The notes under the pieces: generated by a model | What the model was told of the DNA's origin: nothing | The model's database searches: none | The model's input: only the letters and a program-made list of their open reading frames with translations | Source of the DNA: Pseudomonas tohonis | GTDB lineage: Bacteria; Pseudomonadota; Gammaproteobacteria; Pseudomonadales; Pseudomonadaceae | Direction of reading: 5' to 3' | Assembly (NCBI RefSeq): GCF_012767755.2 | Contig: NZ_AP023189.1 | Coordinates: 992,001 to 1,056,000, forward strand | DNA: 64,000 nt | Program-made: the position numbers and the translations under genes | Shown here: piece by piece, positions 1-7,248 of the stretch | How the letters are laid out: each line of letters starts with the position of its first letter | Position numbering within the stretch: the first letter of the stretch is position 1

Positions 1-358
1 CCCACTCATGGACGACGCCGGCGTTGTCGCGGTGGCGCTGGGGGCTGAGGAAGTCGTCGGGGTAGATCACCAGCTCGTGGAAGCCCTGGTACCAGCCCAG
101 CTCCGCCAGGTGCAGCAGCGGCAGCTGGGCCTGGGCGGCGAGGACGAGGCGGTCGCGGGGCTCGAGTTGCACGCCGCCCAGCAGGGTCAGGTGCTTGTCG
201 TGGAGGAACAGCACGCTGCGCTCGCGCAGGCGCCGGTCTTCTTCGGGGGTGATGCCGTCGAGGATCGGCAGCGCCTGGCGGACTTCGGCCCAGAGCGCGT
301 CGTCGACCGGGTTGCGCGCCAGGGTGCGGCGCCGGCGCCAGTTGCGCAGGGACCACAT
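1..358 (-). CDS. mtfA: MtfA-like M90 zinc peptidase, N-terminal part (cut by window edge)
   Basis: Reading the minus strand from the ATG at 358 gives an open frame of 119 codons to the window edge. It begins MWSLRNWRRRRTL and contains ERSVLFLHDKHLTLLGG and YPDDFLSPQRHRD, typical of the N-terminal half of MtfA (DgsA anti-repressor, peptidase family M90). MtfA is a cytosolic zinc aminopeptidase that binds the Mlc repressor in enterobacteria. Its role in Pseudomonas is less clear. The HExxH zinc site lies beyond the edge and cannot be checked. The start lies 4 bp after the stop of the upstream DedA gene, so the two are probably co-transcribed. Confidence 0.72.
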   Translation of the reverse strand, partial: MWSLRNWRRRRTLARNPVDDALWAEVRQALPILDGITPEEDRRLRERSVLFLHDKHLTLLGGVQLEPRDRLVLAAQAQLPLLHLAELGWYQGFHELVIYPDDFLSPQRHRDNAGVVHEW

Positions 359-362
359 GGGC

Positions 363-1028
363 TCAGCTCGGGCGCTCGGCGTTGTCGCGGGCGGCGGCCG
401 GTCGCAGATGGCGGTGCAGCACGCTGATGAACATGGGCAGCAGCGACAGCAGGATGATGGCGACCACGCCCACCGACAGGTTCTGCTTGATGAAGGGCAC
501 GTTGCCGAAGAAGTAGCCGAGGGTCACCAGGCCGCCGACCCAGAGCACGGTGCCGAAGGCGCTGAAGGCGAAGAAGCGTGCGTAGGGCATGCGGCCGACG
601 CCGGCGACGAAGGGCGCGAAGGTGCGCACGATGGGCAGGAAGCGCGCCAGGGTCACGGTCTTGCCGCCATGGCGGTCGTAGAACTCGTGGGTGCGCTGCA
701 GGTAGTCGCGGCGGAAGATCTTCGAGTTCGGCTTGTTGAACAGCCGCTCGCCGGTGGTCCGCCCGATCAGGTAGTTGGTGCTGTCGCCCAGGATCGCCGC
801 GAGCATCAGCAGGGCGCCCAGCAGGACGGGGTCCATGGCGCCGTTGGCGCACACCGCGCCGGCGATGAACAGCAGAGAGTCGCCGGGCAGGAAGGGCATG
901 ACCACCAGGCCCGTCTCACAGAAGATGACCAGGAAGAGGATGGCGTAGATCCAGGTTCCGTAGTTGCTGACCAACAGGTTCAGGTATTCGTCGAGGTGGA
1001 GGATCAGGTCGATCAGATTGAAATCCAT
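363..1028 (-). CDS. DedA family membrane protein
   Basis: A 221-residue polytopic inner-membrane protein. The family hallmarks are present: FLPGDSLLFIAGAVCA near residue 48, GDSTNYLIGRTTGERLF near 82, and the conserved arginine segment TLARFLPIVRTFAPFVAGVGRM near 125-146 followed by two more membrane segments. DedA proteins belong to the VTT superfamily of lipid scramblases/flippases and support membrane homeostasis, proton motive force and cationic peptide resistance. The exact substrate of this copy is unknown. The mtfA-like gene follows 4 bp downstream. A second DedA domain in this window is fused to PAP2 (45330-46649). Confidence 0.93.
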   Translation of the reverse strand: MDFNLIDLILHLDEYLNLLVSNYGTWIYAILFLVIFCETGLVVMPFLPGDSLLFIAGAVCANGAMDPVLLGALLMLAAILGDSTNYLIGRTTGERLFNKPNSKIFRRDYLQRTHEFYDRHGGKTVTLARFLPIVRTFAPFVAGVGRMPYARFFAFSAFGTVLWVGGLVTLGYFFGNVPFIKQNLSVGVVAIILLSLLPMFISVLHRHLRPAAARDNAERPS

Positions 1029-1180
1029 GGGGCGCCTTGTCGGTTCTGCGGCGGCGGCTCGGAGGCCGGGCGAGCGGCATTATAGGGGCAAGCCAGGTGG
1101 GCGCGGCGAGCATCCGTCGTCGGCTTTTCCGGCACAAAGGCTGCAACTGTTTCCATTGTTTTCCGATGGAGGCGCGCGCC

Positions 1181-2773
1181 GTGGCATTGCAACTGCTGGA
1201 ACATCCCGCCATCAGCCTGGCCCAGGGCCATGGGCTGGACCTGCCCGGGCAGGCCGCCCGCGCACGGGCCACCTGGGTCGCCGGTCGTCAGGGACGCTCC
1301 CCGCTGCTGCTGGTGATCCTGCTCTGGGCACGGCGCTGCCCCGATGTGGTGCGTACGCTCGAGCATCACCTCGATGCGCTGTTCGCCGACTACGCCTGCA
1401 CGCCCGACGGCTGGAGCGAGACCCAGGCCGCGCGGCAGGTGCTGGCGGCACTCAACCTGCAGCTGTTCAAGCGCCGGAGCGCGGGCGAGGCAGCCCCCGA
1501 GCTGAGTGCCGGCCTGCTGTTGCTTCAGGATGGCCAGGCGCATTTCCTCCAGGCCGGCGCCATCGGCCTGCTGCGCCTGCACCGGGACGGCCTGCACGGC
1601 CTGGTGGGGCGCGAAGGCGTGCTCGGCGCCCAGGCGGAGCTGGCGGTGGTGCAGCACAGCCTGCCGCTGGTCGCCCACGAGCCCTTGCTGCTGGCGCCCC
1701 AGCCGCTGCTGGAAGTGGCCGACCTGCAGCGCCTGCGCGAAGGCTGCATGAGCCTGGTTCCCGGTGGCCTCGGCGCCTTGCTGGAGCCCCTGCTTGGCGC
1801 CCCGGGGGCTGCGGCGCTGCTGCTGCCCGGCGCCGCCGATTGCCTACCGCCCCCTGCGCCCGGGGGCAGTTGGCCGAAGGTCGGGCACGTCGAGCCGGGT
1901 GGCGAGGTGGATGGCTGGACGCTCCAGGCCGCCTGTCCCTTCGGCCCGCCGGGGCGGCTGTTCCAGGCGCTCGACGAGGAGGGCCGGGAGGCGCTTCTCT
2001 GGCTCGCCGAACGCGACGCCGACGAGGCCTTCTGGCAACGCGAGTGGGTGCTGCGGCGCAGCCCGGTGGCGAGCCTGCCCCAGGTGATCTCGCCCCATCG
2101 CCCACGGCGCCATGCGTTCCTGCTGTTCGCCCCGTTGCCGCGCGGCATGCGCAGCCTCGCCGACTGGATGGCGGCCCACGGGCCCCTGGATGGCGAGAGC
2201 CTGATGGCCCTGCTCGGGCAGCTGATCGAGGCTGTGCGTGCCCTGCAGCGGCGGGGCATGCAAGGGTTGTGGCTGAGCCCCCGGCAGATCCTGGTCAGCG
2301 ACGCGGGACGCCTGCTGCTGTTGCCCGAGTACGCGGCCATCCTCCCCGGTGTCGCGCGCCAGGCGGCGCCGGCCCAGGCCGTGCCCCTGGCACCCGAGCT
2401 GCGCCACGGGCGTGCGGTGGATGGCACGGCGGACCAGTTCGCCCTCGCCGCGCTGTGCTACTGGCTGCTCAGTGGGCAGTGGCCCGAGGTGGCGCGCCCC
2501 GAAGGCGGGCAGGCGAGCCGCTACGTGCCGCTGGCGAGTTTCAACGCGCAGTTGCCGACGGGCTGGGATGGCGTGCTGGCCCGGGCGCTGGCGCCCCAGG
2601 CGCGGGCCCGTTTCGAGGCGTTGTCGGAATTCCAGCTGGCCCTGGAGCGCCCCCTGCAGCTGGCGCGTGCGAGGCCCGTCGAGGGGGCCTGGCCACGGCA
2701 CCGGCGCCTGGCCCTGGCCGGGCTGCTGGCGGTGCCGCTGGTCATCGGCCTGTGGCTGGGCCTGGGCGCCTGA
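1181..2773 (+). CDS. Degenerate PP2C phosphatase-Ser/Thr kinase fusion (double pseudoenzyme)
   Basis: 530 residues with one C-terminal membrane anchor (about 510-530). The GTG at 1181 is chosen because GGAGG lies 8 bases before it (1168-1172). An in-frame ATG at 1166 overlaps that site. Residues 25-210 follow the PP2C half of the Pseudomonas bifunctional phosphatase/kinase family (DYxCTxxxWS region at 70-79, FLQAGAIGLLRL at 122-132), but the metal-binding GDSR is GAIG and no DGMGG is present. Residues 285-440 follow the kinase half: the catalytic-loop HxDLxPxN is LWLSPRQI (363-370), DFG is replaced by LPEY (381-384), and the late helix ADQFALAALCYWLLSGQWP is kept. Both activities are probably lost. 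A scaffold or sensor role is my inference. It ends tail-to-tail with the GNAT gene. Confidence 0.75.
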   Translation: MALQLLEHPAISLAQGHGLDLPGQAARARATWVAGRQGRSPLLLVILLWARRCPDVVRTLEHHLDALFADYACTPDGWSETQAARQVLAALNLQLFKRRSAGEAAPELSAGLLLLQDGQAHFLQAGAIGLLRLHRDGLHGLVGREGVLGAQAELAVVQHSLPLVAHEPLLLAPQPLLEVADLQRLREGCMSLVPGGLGALLEPLLGAPGAAALLLPGAADCLPPPAPGGSWPKVGHVEPGGEVDGWTLQAACPFGPPGRLFQALDEEGREALLWLAERDADEAFWQREWVLRRSPVASLPQVISPHRPRRHAFLLFAPLPRGMRSLADWMAAHGPLDGESLMALLGQLIEAVRALQRRGMQGLWLSPRQILVSDAGRLLLLPEYAAILPGVARQAAPAQAVPLAPELRHGRAVDGTADQFALAALCYWLLSGQWPEVARPEGGQASRYVPLASFNAQLPTGWDGVLARALAPQARARFEALSEFQLALERPLQLARARPVEGAWPRHRRLALAGLLAVPLVIGLWLGLGA

Positions 2774-2794
2774 GCGGCGCCCCGGGCGGGTGGA

Positions 2795-3253
2795 TCAGTC
2801 TTCGTGGATCGGCAGGATGTAGTTGACGAACTCGCTGTCCTCGCGGAAGCCGATGGACTCGTAGACCTTCTTCGCCACTTCGTTGCCCGCGCTGGTGGAG
2901 ACGCGCATGCGCACGGCGTTGGTTTCCTTGGCCATCTTCTTCGCGGTCTGCAGCAGGCGGTCGGCCACCAGCTGGCGACGGGCGTCCTCGGCGACATAGA
3001 TGTCGTTGAGGATCCACACGCGCTTCAGCGACAGGGAGGAGAAGCTCGGGTAGAGCTGGCAGAAGCCCAGGATCTTGGTGTCGTCATCGTCGGCCAGGGC
3101 CAGGTAGATGATCGATTCCTTGCGGCTCAGGCGCTTCTCGAGGAACTTGCGCGAGGAGTCGGGGAAGGGCAGTTCGCCGTAGAACTCGCGGTATTTGACG
3201 AACAGCGGGTTCAGCAGGTCCAGGTGCTCCAGGGTGGCTTGGACGATGCGCAT
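2795..3253 (-). CDS. GNAT family N-acetyltransferase
   Basis: 152 residues. The fold is recognisable from the late strand ILNDIYVAEDARRQLVADRLL (acetyl-CoA binding loop region, about 81-100) and the C-terminal NEVAKKVYESIGFRED (about 124-139), typical of GCN5-related acetyltransferases. Such enzymes move acetyl from acetyl-CoA to an amine, and the substrate here is unknown. A gene of this kind occupies the equivalent place beside eutC in P. aeruginosa as I recall it, although here about 18 kb of other genes separate the two. It is divergent from the acetyl-CoA hydrolase gene, with 192 bp between them. Confidence 0.88.
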   Translation of the reverse strand: MRIVQATLEHLDLLNPLFVKYREFYGELPFPDSSRKFLEKRLSRKESIIYLALADDDDTKILGFCQLYPSFSSLSLKRVWILNDIYVAEDARRQLVADRLLQTAKKMAKETNAVRMRVSTSAGNEVAKKVYESIGFREDSEFVNYILPIHED

Positions 3254-3445
3254 GGGTAGGCCTCGGCGTTGGTGGTTGGGGCTGGTAGGAATGCAGGTGC
3301 TATGCCAGCACCCGGTCGATGCTGCCTGAAAAATCCTGGAAAGCGCAATCCAAGCGAGCGTTTGAATCACACCGCGCCATGGGTTGAGCAAAAGCGCGCC
3401 CGGGCCGGTCCAAGCCAGCATCGTCGATGCCAAGGGAGAGGACAG

Positions 3446-5578
3446 GTGGCCAACTGCTCGCTGGAACAGGCCGTGGATGAAGTGCTGCGCCGGATCGAGG
3501 GGCCCATCCGCCTCGGCATCCCCCTGGGGCTGGGCAAGCCCAACCGCTTCGTCAACGCGCTCTACCAGCGCATCAAGACGCTGCCGGAGCGCCAGCTGAC
3601 CATCTACACCGCGCTGTCCCTGGCCAAGCCGCAACCGGCCAGCGAACTGGAGCAGCGTTTCTCCGGCCCCTTCCTGCGTCGCCTCTATGGCGACTACATC
3701 GAACTCGACTACCTGAGCGACCTGCGCTGCGGCGAGCTGCCGGCGCACATCCGCGTCGAGGAGTTCTACCTGCAGCCGGCCAGCCAGCTGGACAATCCCC
3801 AGGCCCAGCAGAGCTACGTCAGCCTCAACTACAGCCAGGTGGCCCGCGACCTGGACCGCAAGGGCCTGAACCTGGTGGCGCAGATGGTCGCCGCGCGGCC
3901 GCAGAGCCCCGGGCGCTTCAGCCTCAGCTGCAACCCCGACATCACCCTCGACCTGCTGCCGCGCCTGCGCCGTCGTCGCGCGGCGGGCGAGACCATCCTC
4001 GCCATCGCCCAGGTGCACGAGGCGCTTCCTTATATGCCGGGCGACGCCGAGCTCGACGCCGGCGAGTTCGACCTGGTGCTGGAGGCACCCGAGCGCAGCA
4101 CCCTGTTTTCCACCCCCAACCTGCCGGTGAGCCTGCAGGACCACGCCATCGGCCTGCACGCCAGCGCCCTGGTGCGCGACGGCGGCACGCTGCAGGTGGG
4201 CATCGGCGCCATGGCCGACGGCCTGGCCGCCGCGCTGGTGGCGCGCCAGGGCGACAACGCCGGTTACCGCGCCGTGCTCGATGCCCTCGAAGTCCCGCAG
4301 CGCTGGGGCGGCCTGGTGGAGCGCGAAGGCGGCCTGGCGCCGTTCGCCCAGGGGCTCTACGCCAACAGCGAGATGTTCCTGCTGGGCCTGCTGGTGCTGC
4401 TGGAGGCCGGGGTGCTGCGCCGCCCCGTGTACCCCGATGTGCGCCTGCAACGCCTGGCCAACGCCGGCGCACTGGACCCCCAGGGCACGCCGACCGACCT
4501 CGACGCATTGTTCGATGAACTGCCGCGCGTGCTCGACGCCGACGGCCTCGCCTGGCTGCAGCGCCACGGCCTGCTCGATGAGGGCGTGCGCCTGGACGGC
4601 GACCACCTGCTGCTGGGCGATGGTCGCCGGCTCAGCGCCACGCTCGACGAGGCCGCCACCCGCGCCGCCCTGGTCGAGCGGCTGGGCCAGGCGCGGGGCG
4701 GCGTGGTGATCCACGGTGGCTTCTTCCTCGGCCCCGAGGCCTTCTACCAGCGCCTGCGCGAGCTGGGCGACGGGCCGCTGTCACGCATCGCCATGACCGC
4801 CATCAGCTACGTCAACCGCCTGCATGGCGACGAGGAGCTCAAGCGCCTGCAACGCCGCGATGCGCGCTTCGTCAACAGCTGCTTCACCATCACCCTGCTG
4901 GGCGCCAGCGCGGCCGACCAGCTGGAGGATGGCCGCGTGCTCAGCGGGGTCGGCGGGCAATACGACTTCGTCGCCCAGGCCCACGAGCTGGACGGCGCAC
5001 GCTCGATCCTGATGCTGCGCAGCTGGCGCGAGTCCGGCGGCGAGGCCAGCTCCAACATCGTCTGGGAGTACGGCCACGCCACCATTCCCCGGCACCTGCG
5101 CGACCTGGTGGTGACCGAGTACGGCATCGCCGACCTGCGCGGCAAGAACGACGCCGAGGTGATCGAAGCGCTGCTGCGCATCGCCGATTCGCGCTTCCAG
5201 GACGGCCTGATCGCCGAGGCGCAGAAGGCCGGCAAGCTGCCCGCCGATTTCGTCCTCGACCCCCGCTACCGGCAGAACACACCGTGGCGCCTGCTGGCGT
5301 TGCGGGCCGAGCATCCGAGGTTGTTCGCCGAATACCCGCTGGGCTGCGACTTCACACCGGAGGAGCAGGACCTGTTGCGCGCCCTGCGCTGGTTGAAGAG
5401 CAAGCTCAAGCTCAGCGAAATCCTCGAACTGGGCATGGCCACCCTGTTCGACTTGCCGGAGCCTGCGGACTACACCCGCCACTTGCAGCGCATGGACCTG
5501 CACGCGCCCAGCGGCCTGCGCGAGCAGCTCTACCAGAAGCTGGTGCTGGCCGGGCTCAAGGCCACCGCGCCGAACTGA
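3446..5578 (+). CDS. Acetyl-CoA hydrolase/transferase family protein
   Basis: 710 residues. The GTG at 3446 is preferred because GGGAGAGG precedes it at 3434-3441. Upstream codons in the same frame look non-coding. The C-terminal half has the family signature VVTEYGIADLRGKNDAEVIE and ISYVNRLHGDEELKRLQRRDARFVNS, and the N-terminal half carries the CoA-transferase family I fold. Family members move CoA between acyl-CoA and a carboxylate or hydrolyse acetyl-CoA through a glutamyl-CoA intermediate. At over 700 residues it belongs to the long subgroup rather than the roughly 500-residue Ach1 type. The substrate is unknown. A hairpin GGTGCT/AGCACC lies at 3296-3312 in the divergent promoter region. 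Confidence 0.88.
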   Translation: MANCSLEQAVDEVLRRIEGPIRLGIPLGLGKPNRFVNALYQRIKTLPERQLTIYTALSLAKPQPASELEQRFSGPFLRRLYGDYIELDYLSDLRCGELPAHIRVEEFYLQPASQLDNPQAQQSYVSLNYSQVARDLDRKGLNLVAQMVAARPQSPGRFSLSCNPDITLDLLPRLRRRRAAGETILAIAQVHEALPYMPGDAELDAGEFDLVLEAPERSTLFSTPNLPVSLQDHAIGLHASALVRDGGTLQVGIGAMADGLAAALVARQGDNAGYRAVLDALEVPQRWGGLVEREGGLAPFAQGLYANSEMFLLGLLVLLEAGVLRRPVYPDVRLQRLANAGALDPQGTPTDLDALFDELPRVLDADGLAWLQRHGLLDEGVRLDGDHLLLGDGRRLSATLDEAATRAALVERLGQARGGVVIHGGFFLGPEAFYQRLRELGDGPLSRIAMTAISYVNRLHGDEELKRLQRRDARFVNSCFTITLLGASAADQLEDGRVLSGVGGQYDFVAQAHELDGARSILMLRSWRESGGEASSNIVWEYGHATIPRHLRDLVVTEYGIADLRGKNDAEVIEALLRIADSRFQDGLIAEAQKAGKLPADFVLDPRYRQNTPWRLLALRAEHPRLFAEYPLGCDFTPEEQDLLRALRWLKSKLKLSEILELGMATLFDLPEPADYTRHLQRMDLHAPSGLREQLYQKLVLAGLKATAPN

Positions 5579-5587
5579 GCCCCTGCC

Positions 5588-6589
5588 TCAACCCTCCAGG
5601 CGCGCCCCCACGCCGAACAGCCAGACGCCCACCAGGGCGTCGCCCTGCTGCTCCAGGCGCAGCGGCGCGGTGCCGCCGGGCATGCGCACGCGCACCTCGC
5701 CGGCCGCCACCAGCCCGGCCTGCCAGGCGGCGCAGGCCACCGCGCAGGCGCTGCTGCCGGAAGACTCGGTCGCCCCTTCGCCGCGCTCGAACACCCGGGC
5801 CTCGATGGCGCCATCCGCCGCCCGCGCCGCCCATTGCAGGTTGACCCCGGCGGGGCAGGGATCGCCTGCGCCGATGGGCGCGGCATAGGCGATGCGCTCC
5901 AGCGCCGCGTGGGTGTCGGCGGCGCGTAGCCAGGGCATGGCCGGCAGCGCGGCGGGCTCGTCCAGCAGGGTCACGCAGTGGGGATTGCCGATGCGTACGA
6001 ACTGGCTGCGGCACCACCCGGGGTTCACCTGCGCCAGGGCGTCGACGCGGCTCAGGAAGCGGCCGTGGAAATCGGCGGCAGCCAGGTGTTCGCCATCGGC
6101 CCCGACCGCCTCGGGACCGAATCCCGGTGCCCCCATCTGCAACCAGAAGCCAGGGCGCCCGTCGCGCTCGGCGGGCTCGATCGGCGTGACCACCGGCGTG
6201 CCGCCGCCGGGCTTGTCGTGGTGTACATGCAGGACGAAGGCCTGGCCGGGCGCGACGTGGCCGTCGTCGAGCAGGGCCTGGGCGAAGAGGGTCATGCCGT
6301 TGCCGCTGCGTTCGGTCAGGCTGCCGTCAGTGTTGACGATCAGCAGGTCCCAGGGCGAGGCGTTGCCGAAGGGGCCGACCAGCAGCCCGTCCGAGCGATG
6401 GCCCTTGGCGCCTTCCGGCTGCGTGCCGTCGGGCCAGCCGCACAGGGCCTCGATGGCCGCGGCGCTCCATTTCTCGCGGGCCTGCGCCGCGTCGGCGGCT
6501 TCCTGCGGGATGGCGATGCCCAGGCGGCGCAGCGCATCGGGCGGGGTGACGACATAGCGGTTGCCGCGTGCATCGTAGAGGCGGGACAT
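5588..6589 (-). CDS. Diaminopimelate-epimerase-like protein with both catalytic Cys replaced
   Basis: 333 residues, two-lobed DapF/PhzF-type fold. The first catalytic motif of DapF (xCGNG) appears as ERSGNGMTLFA with Ser at 95. The second (ERGxGxTxxCGxGACA) appears as ERGEGATESSGSSACA with Ser at 277. NPHCVTLLDEP (about 202-212) is the usual DapF core. With neither cysteine it should not racemise by the two-thiol mechanism. It may be an isomerase of the PhzF kind, a Ser-based variant or a non-catalytic binder. An upstream in-frame extension to 6832 is not credible as coding. It is convergent with the acetyl-CoA hydrolase gene. Not to be named dapF. Confidence 0.8.
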   Translation of the reverse strand: MSRLYDARGNRYVVTPPDALRRLGIAIPQEAADAAQAREKWSAAAIEALCGWPDGTQPEGAKGHRSDGLLVGPFGNASPWDLLIVNTDGSLTERSGNGMTLFAQALLDDGHVAPGQAFVLHVHHDKPGGGTPVVTPIEPAERDGRPGFWLQMGAPGFGPEAVGADGEHLAAADFHGRFLSRVDALAQVNPGWCRSQFVRIGNPHCVTLLDEPAALPAMPWLRAADTHAALERIAYAAPIGAGDPCPAGVNLQWAARAADGAIEARVFERGEGATESSGSSACAVACAAWQAGLVAAGEVRVRMPGGTAPLRLEQQGDALVGVWLFGVGARLEG

Positions 6590-6767
6590 GAAGATTCTCG
6601 GCGCGATTCGGTGCAGCGACTTTACCGGCACGGGCCACCGCGCCGCCAAGTGATTTGCAGGCCTCACCCGGGTTTCGATCCGACGTCGAGGCGCCCGGGT
6701 GCCTGCGGCAATCCACCACAATGGCCGGCTTTCTCGCCGTGAATTTTCGGTGCTAGAGTCGCCGCCC

Positions 6768-7151
6768 ATGAAAACCGCCTGCCACGACCGCTCGTTGATC
6801 GCCTGGATGCTGTACGCCTGCGTCCTGTTCAACCTGCTCGCCTGCGGGATTCATCACGGCCAGGCGATGGGCCTCGAACTCAGCGGCCTCGGCGGTGCCT
6901 TCTGCTCGGCCACCGGCAGCGACGGCCCGTCCATCGACGGTGACCAGCCCGGCTCGCCCGCGCAGCTGTCCAGCGCCGGCTTCAACTGCCCGATGGGCAA
7001 TGCCGTCACCCTCGGCATCCTGTTCTTCCTCGGCCTGTTCTGGCTCCAGCGCCGCCGCAGCGCCCCGCGCCCGGCACGGGAAAGCCGGCCGCGCACGCCG
7101 CCCCGCCATTGCTGGCCCTCGGCCAACCCCCGCGCCTCTCCCTGCATCTGA
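6768..7151 (+). CDS. DUF2946 family protein, copper-locus associated
   Basis: 127 residues. An N-terminal hydrophobic segment (ALIAWMLYACVLFNLLACG-like, about 10-27) is followed by HHGQ, a linker containing FNCPMG, a second hydrophobic stretch (VTLGILFFLGLFWL, about 82-95) and an Arg-rich tail. DUF2946 proteins are typically encoded beside OprC-type copper receptors or copper-responsive genes. Function is not established. A metal-related periplasmic or membrane role is inferred from the receptor gene starting 97 bp downstream. A weak sigma-70-like -10 (TAGAGT) lies about 15 bases before the ATG. Confidence 0.78.
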   Translation: MKTACHDRSLIAWMLYACVLFNLLACGIHHGQAMGLELSGLGGAFCSATGSDGPSIDGDQPGSPAQLSSAGFNCPMGNAVTLGILFFLGLFWLQRRRSAPRPARESRPRTPPRHCWPSANPRASPCI

Positions 7152-7248
7152 ATTCACACGCCTGAGCCTGCGGCCGTCCTGGTGACGCCGCCGACCCGAC
7201 CTGCCTGTCGCGCCGACCGCGACGGGCCCACCGATTTCAGATCATGGA

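Noticed and set aside
1525..2701. Long open frames antisense to the pseudoenzyme gene and many other genes
   Set aside because: They are high-GC third-position shadows with Arg/Pro/Ala-rich compositions and no homology or start signals. The opposite-strand frames show recognisable domains.
1181..2773. Active bifunctional phosphatase/kinase
   Set aside because: Metal-binding and catalytic residues of both halves are missing in the sequence.
5588..6832. N-terminal extension of the DapF-like protein to 6832
   Set aside because: The added residues show no family similarity and cover the promoter region of the divergent DUF2946 gene. ATG 6589 opens the conserved domain.
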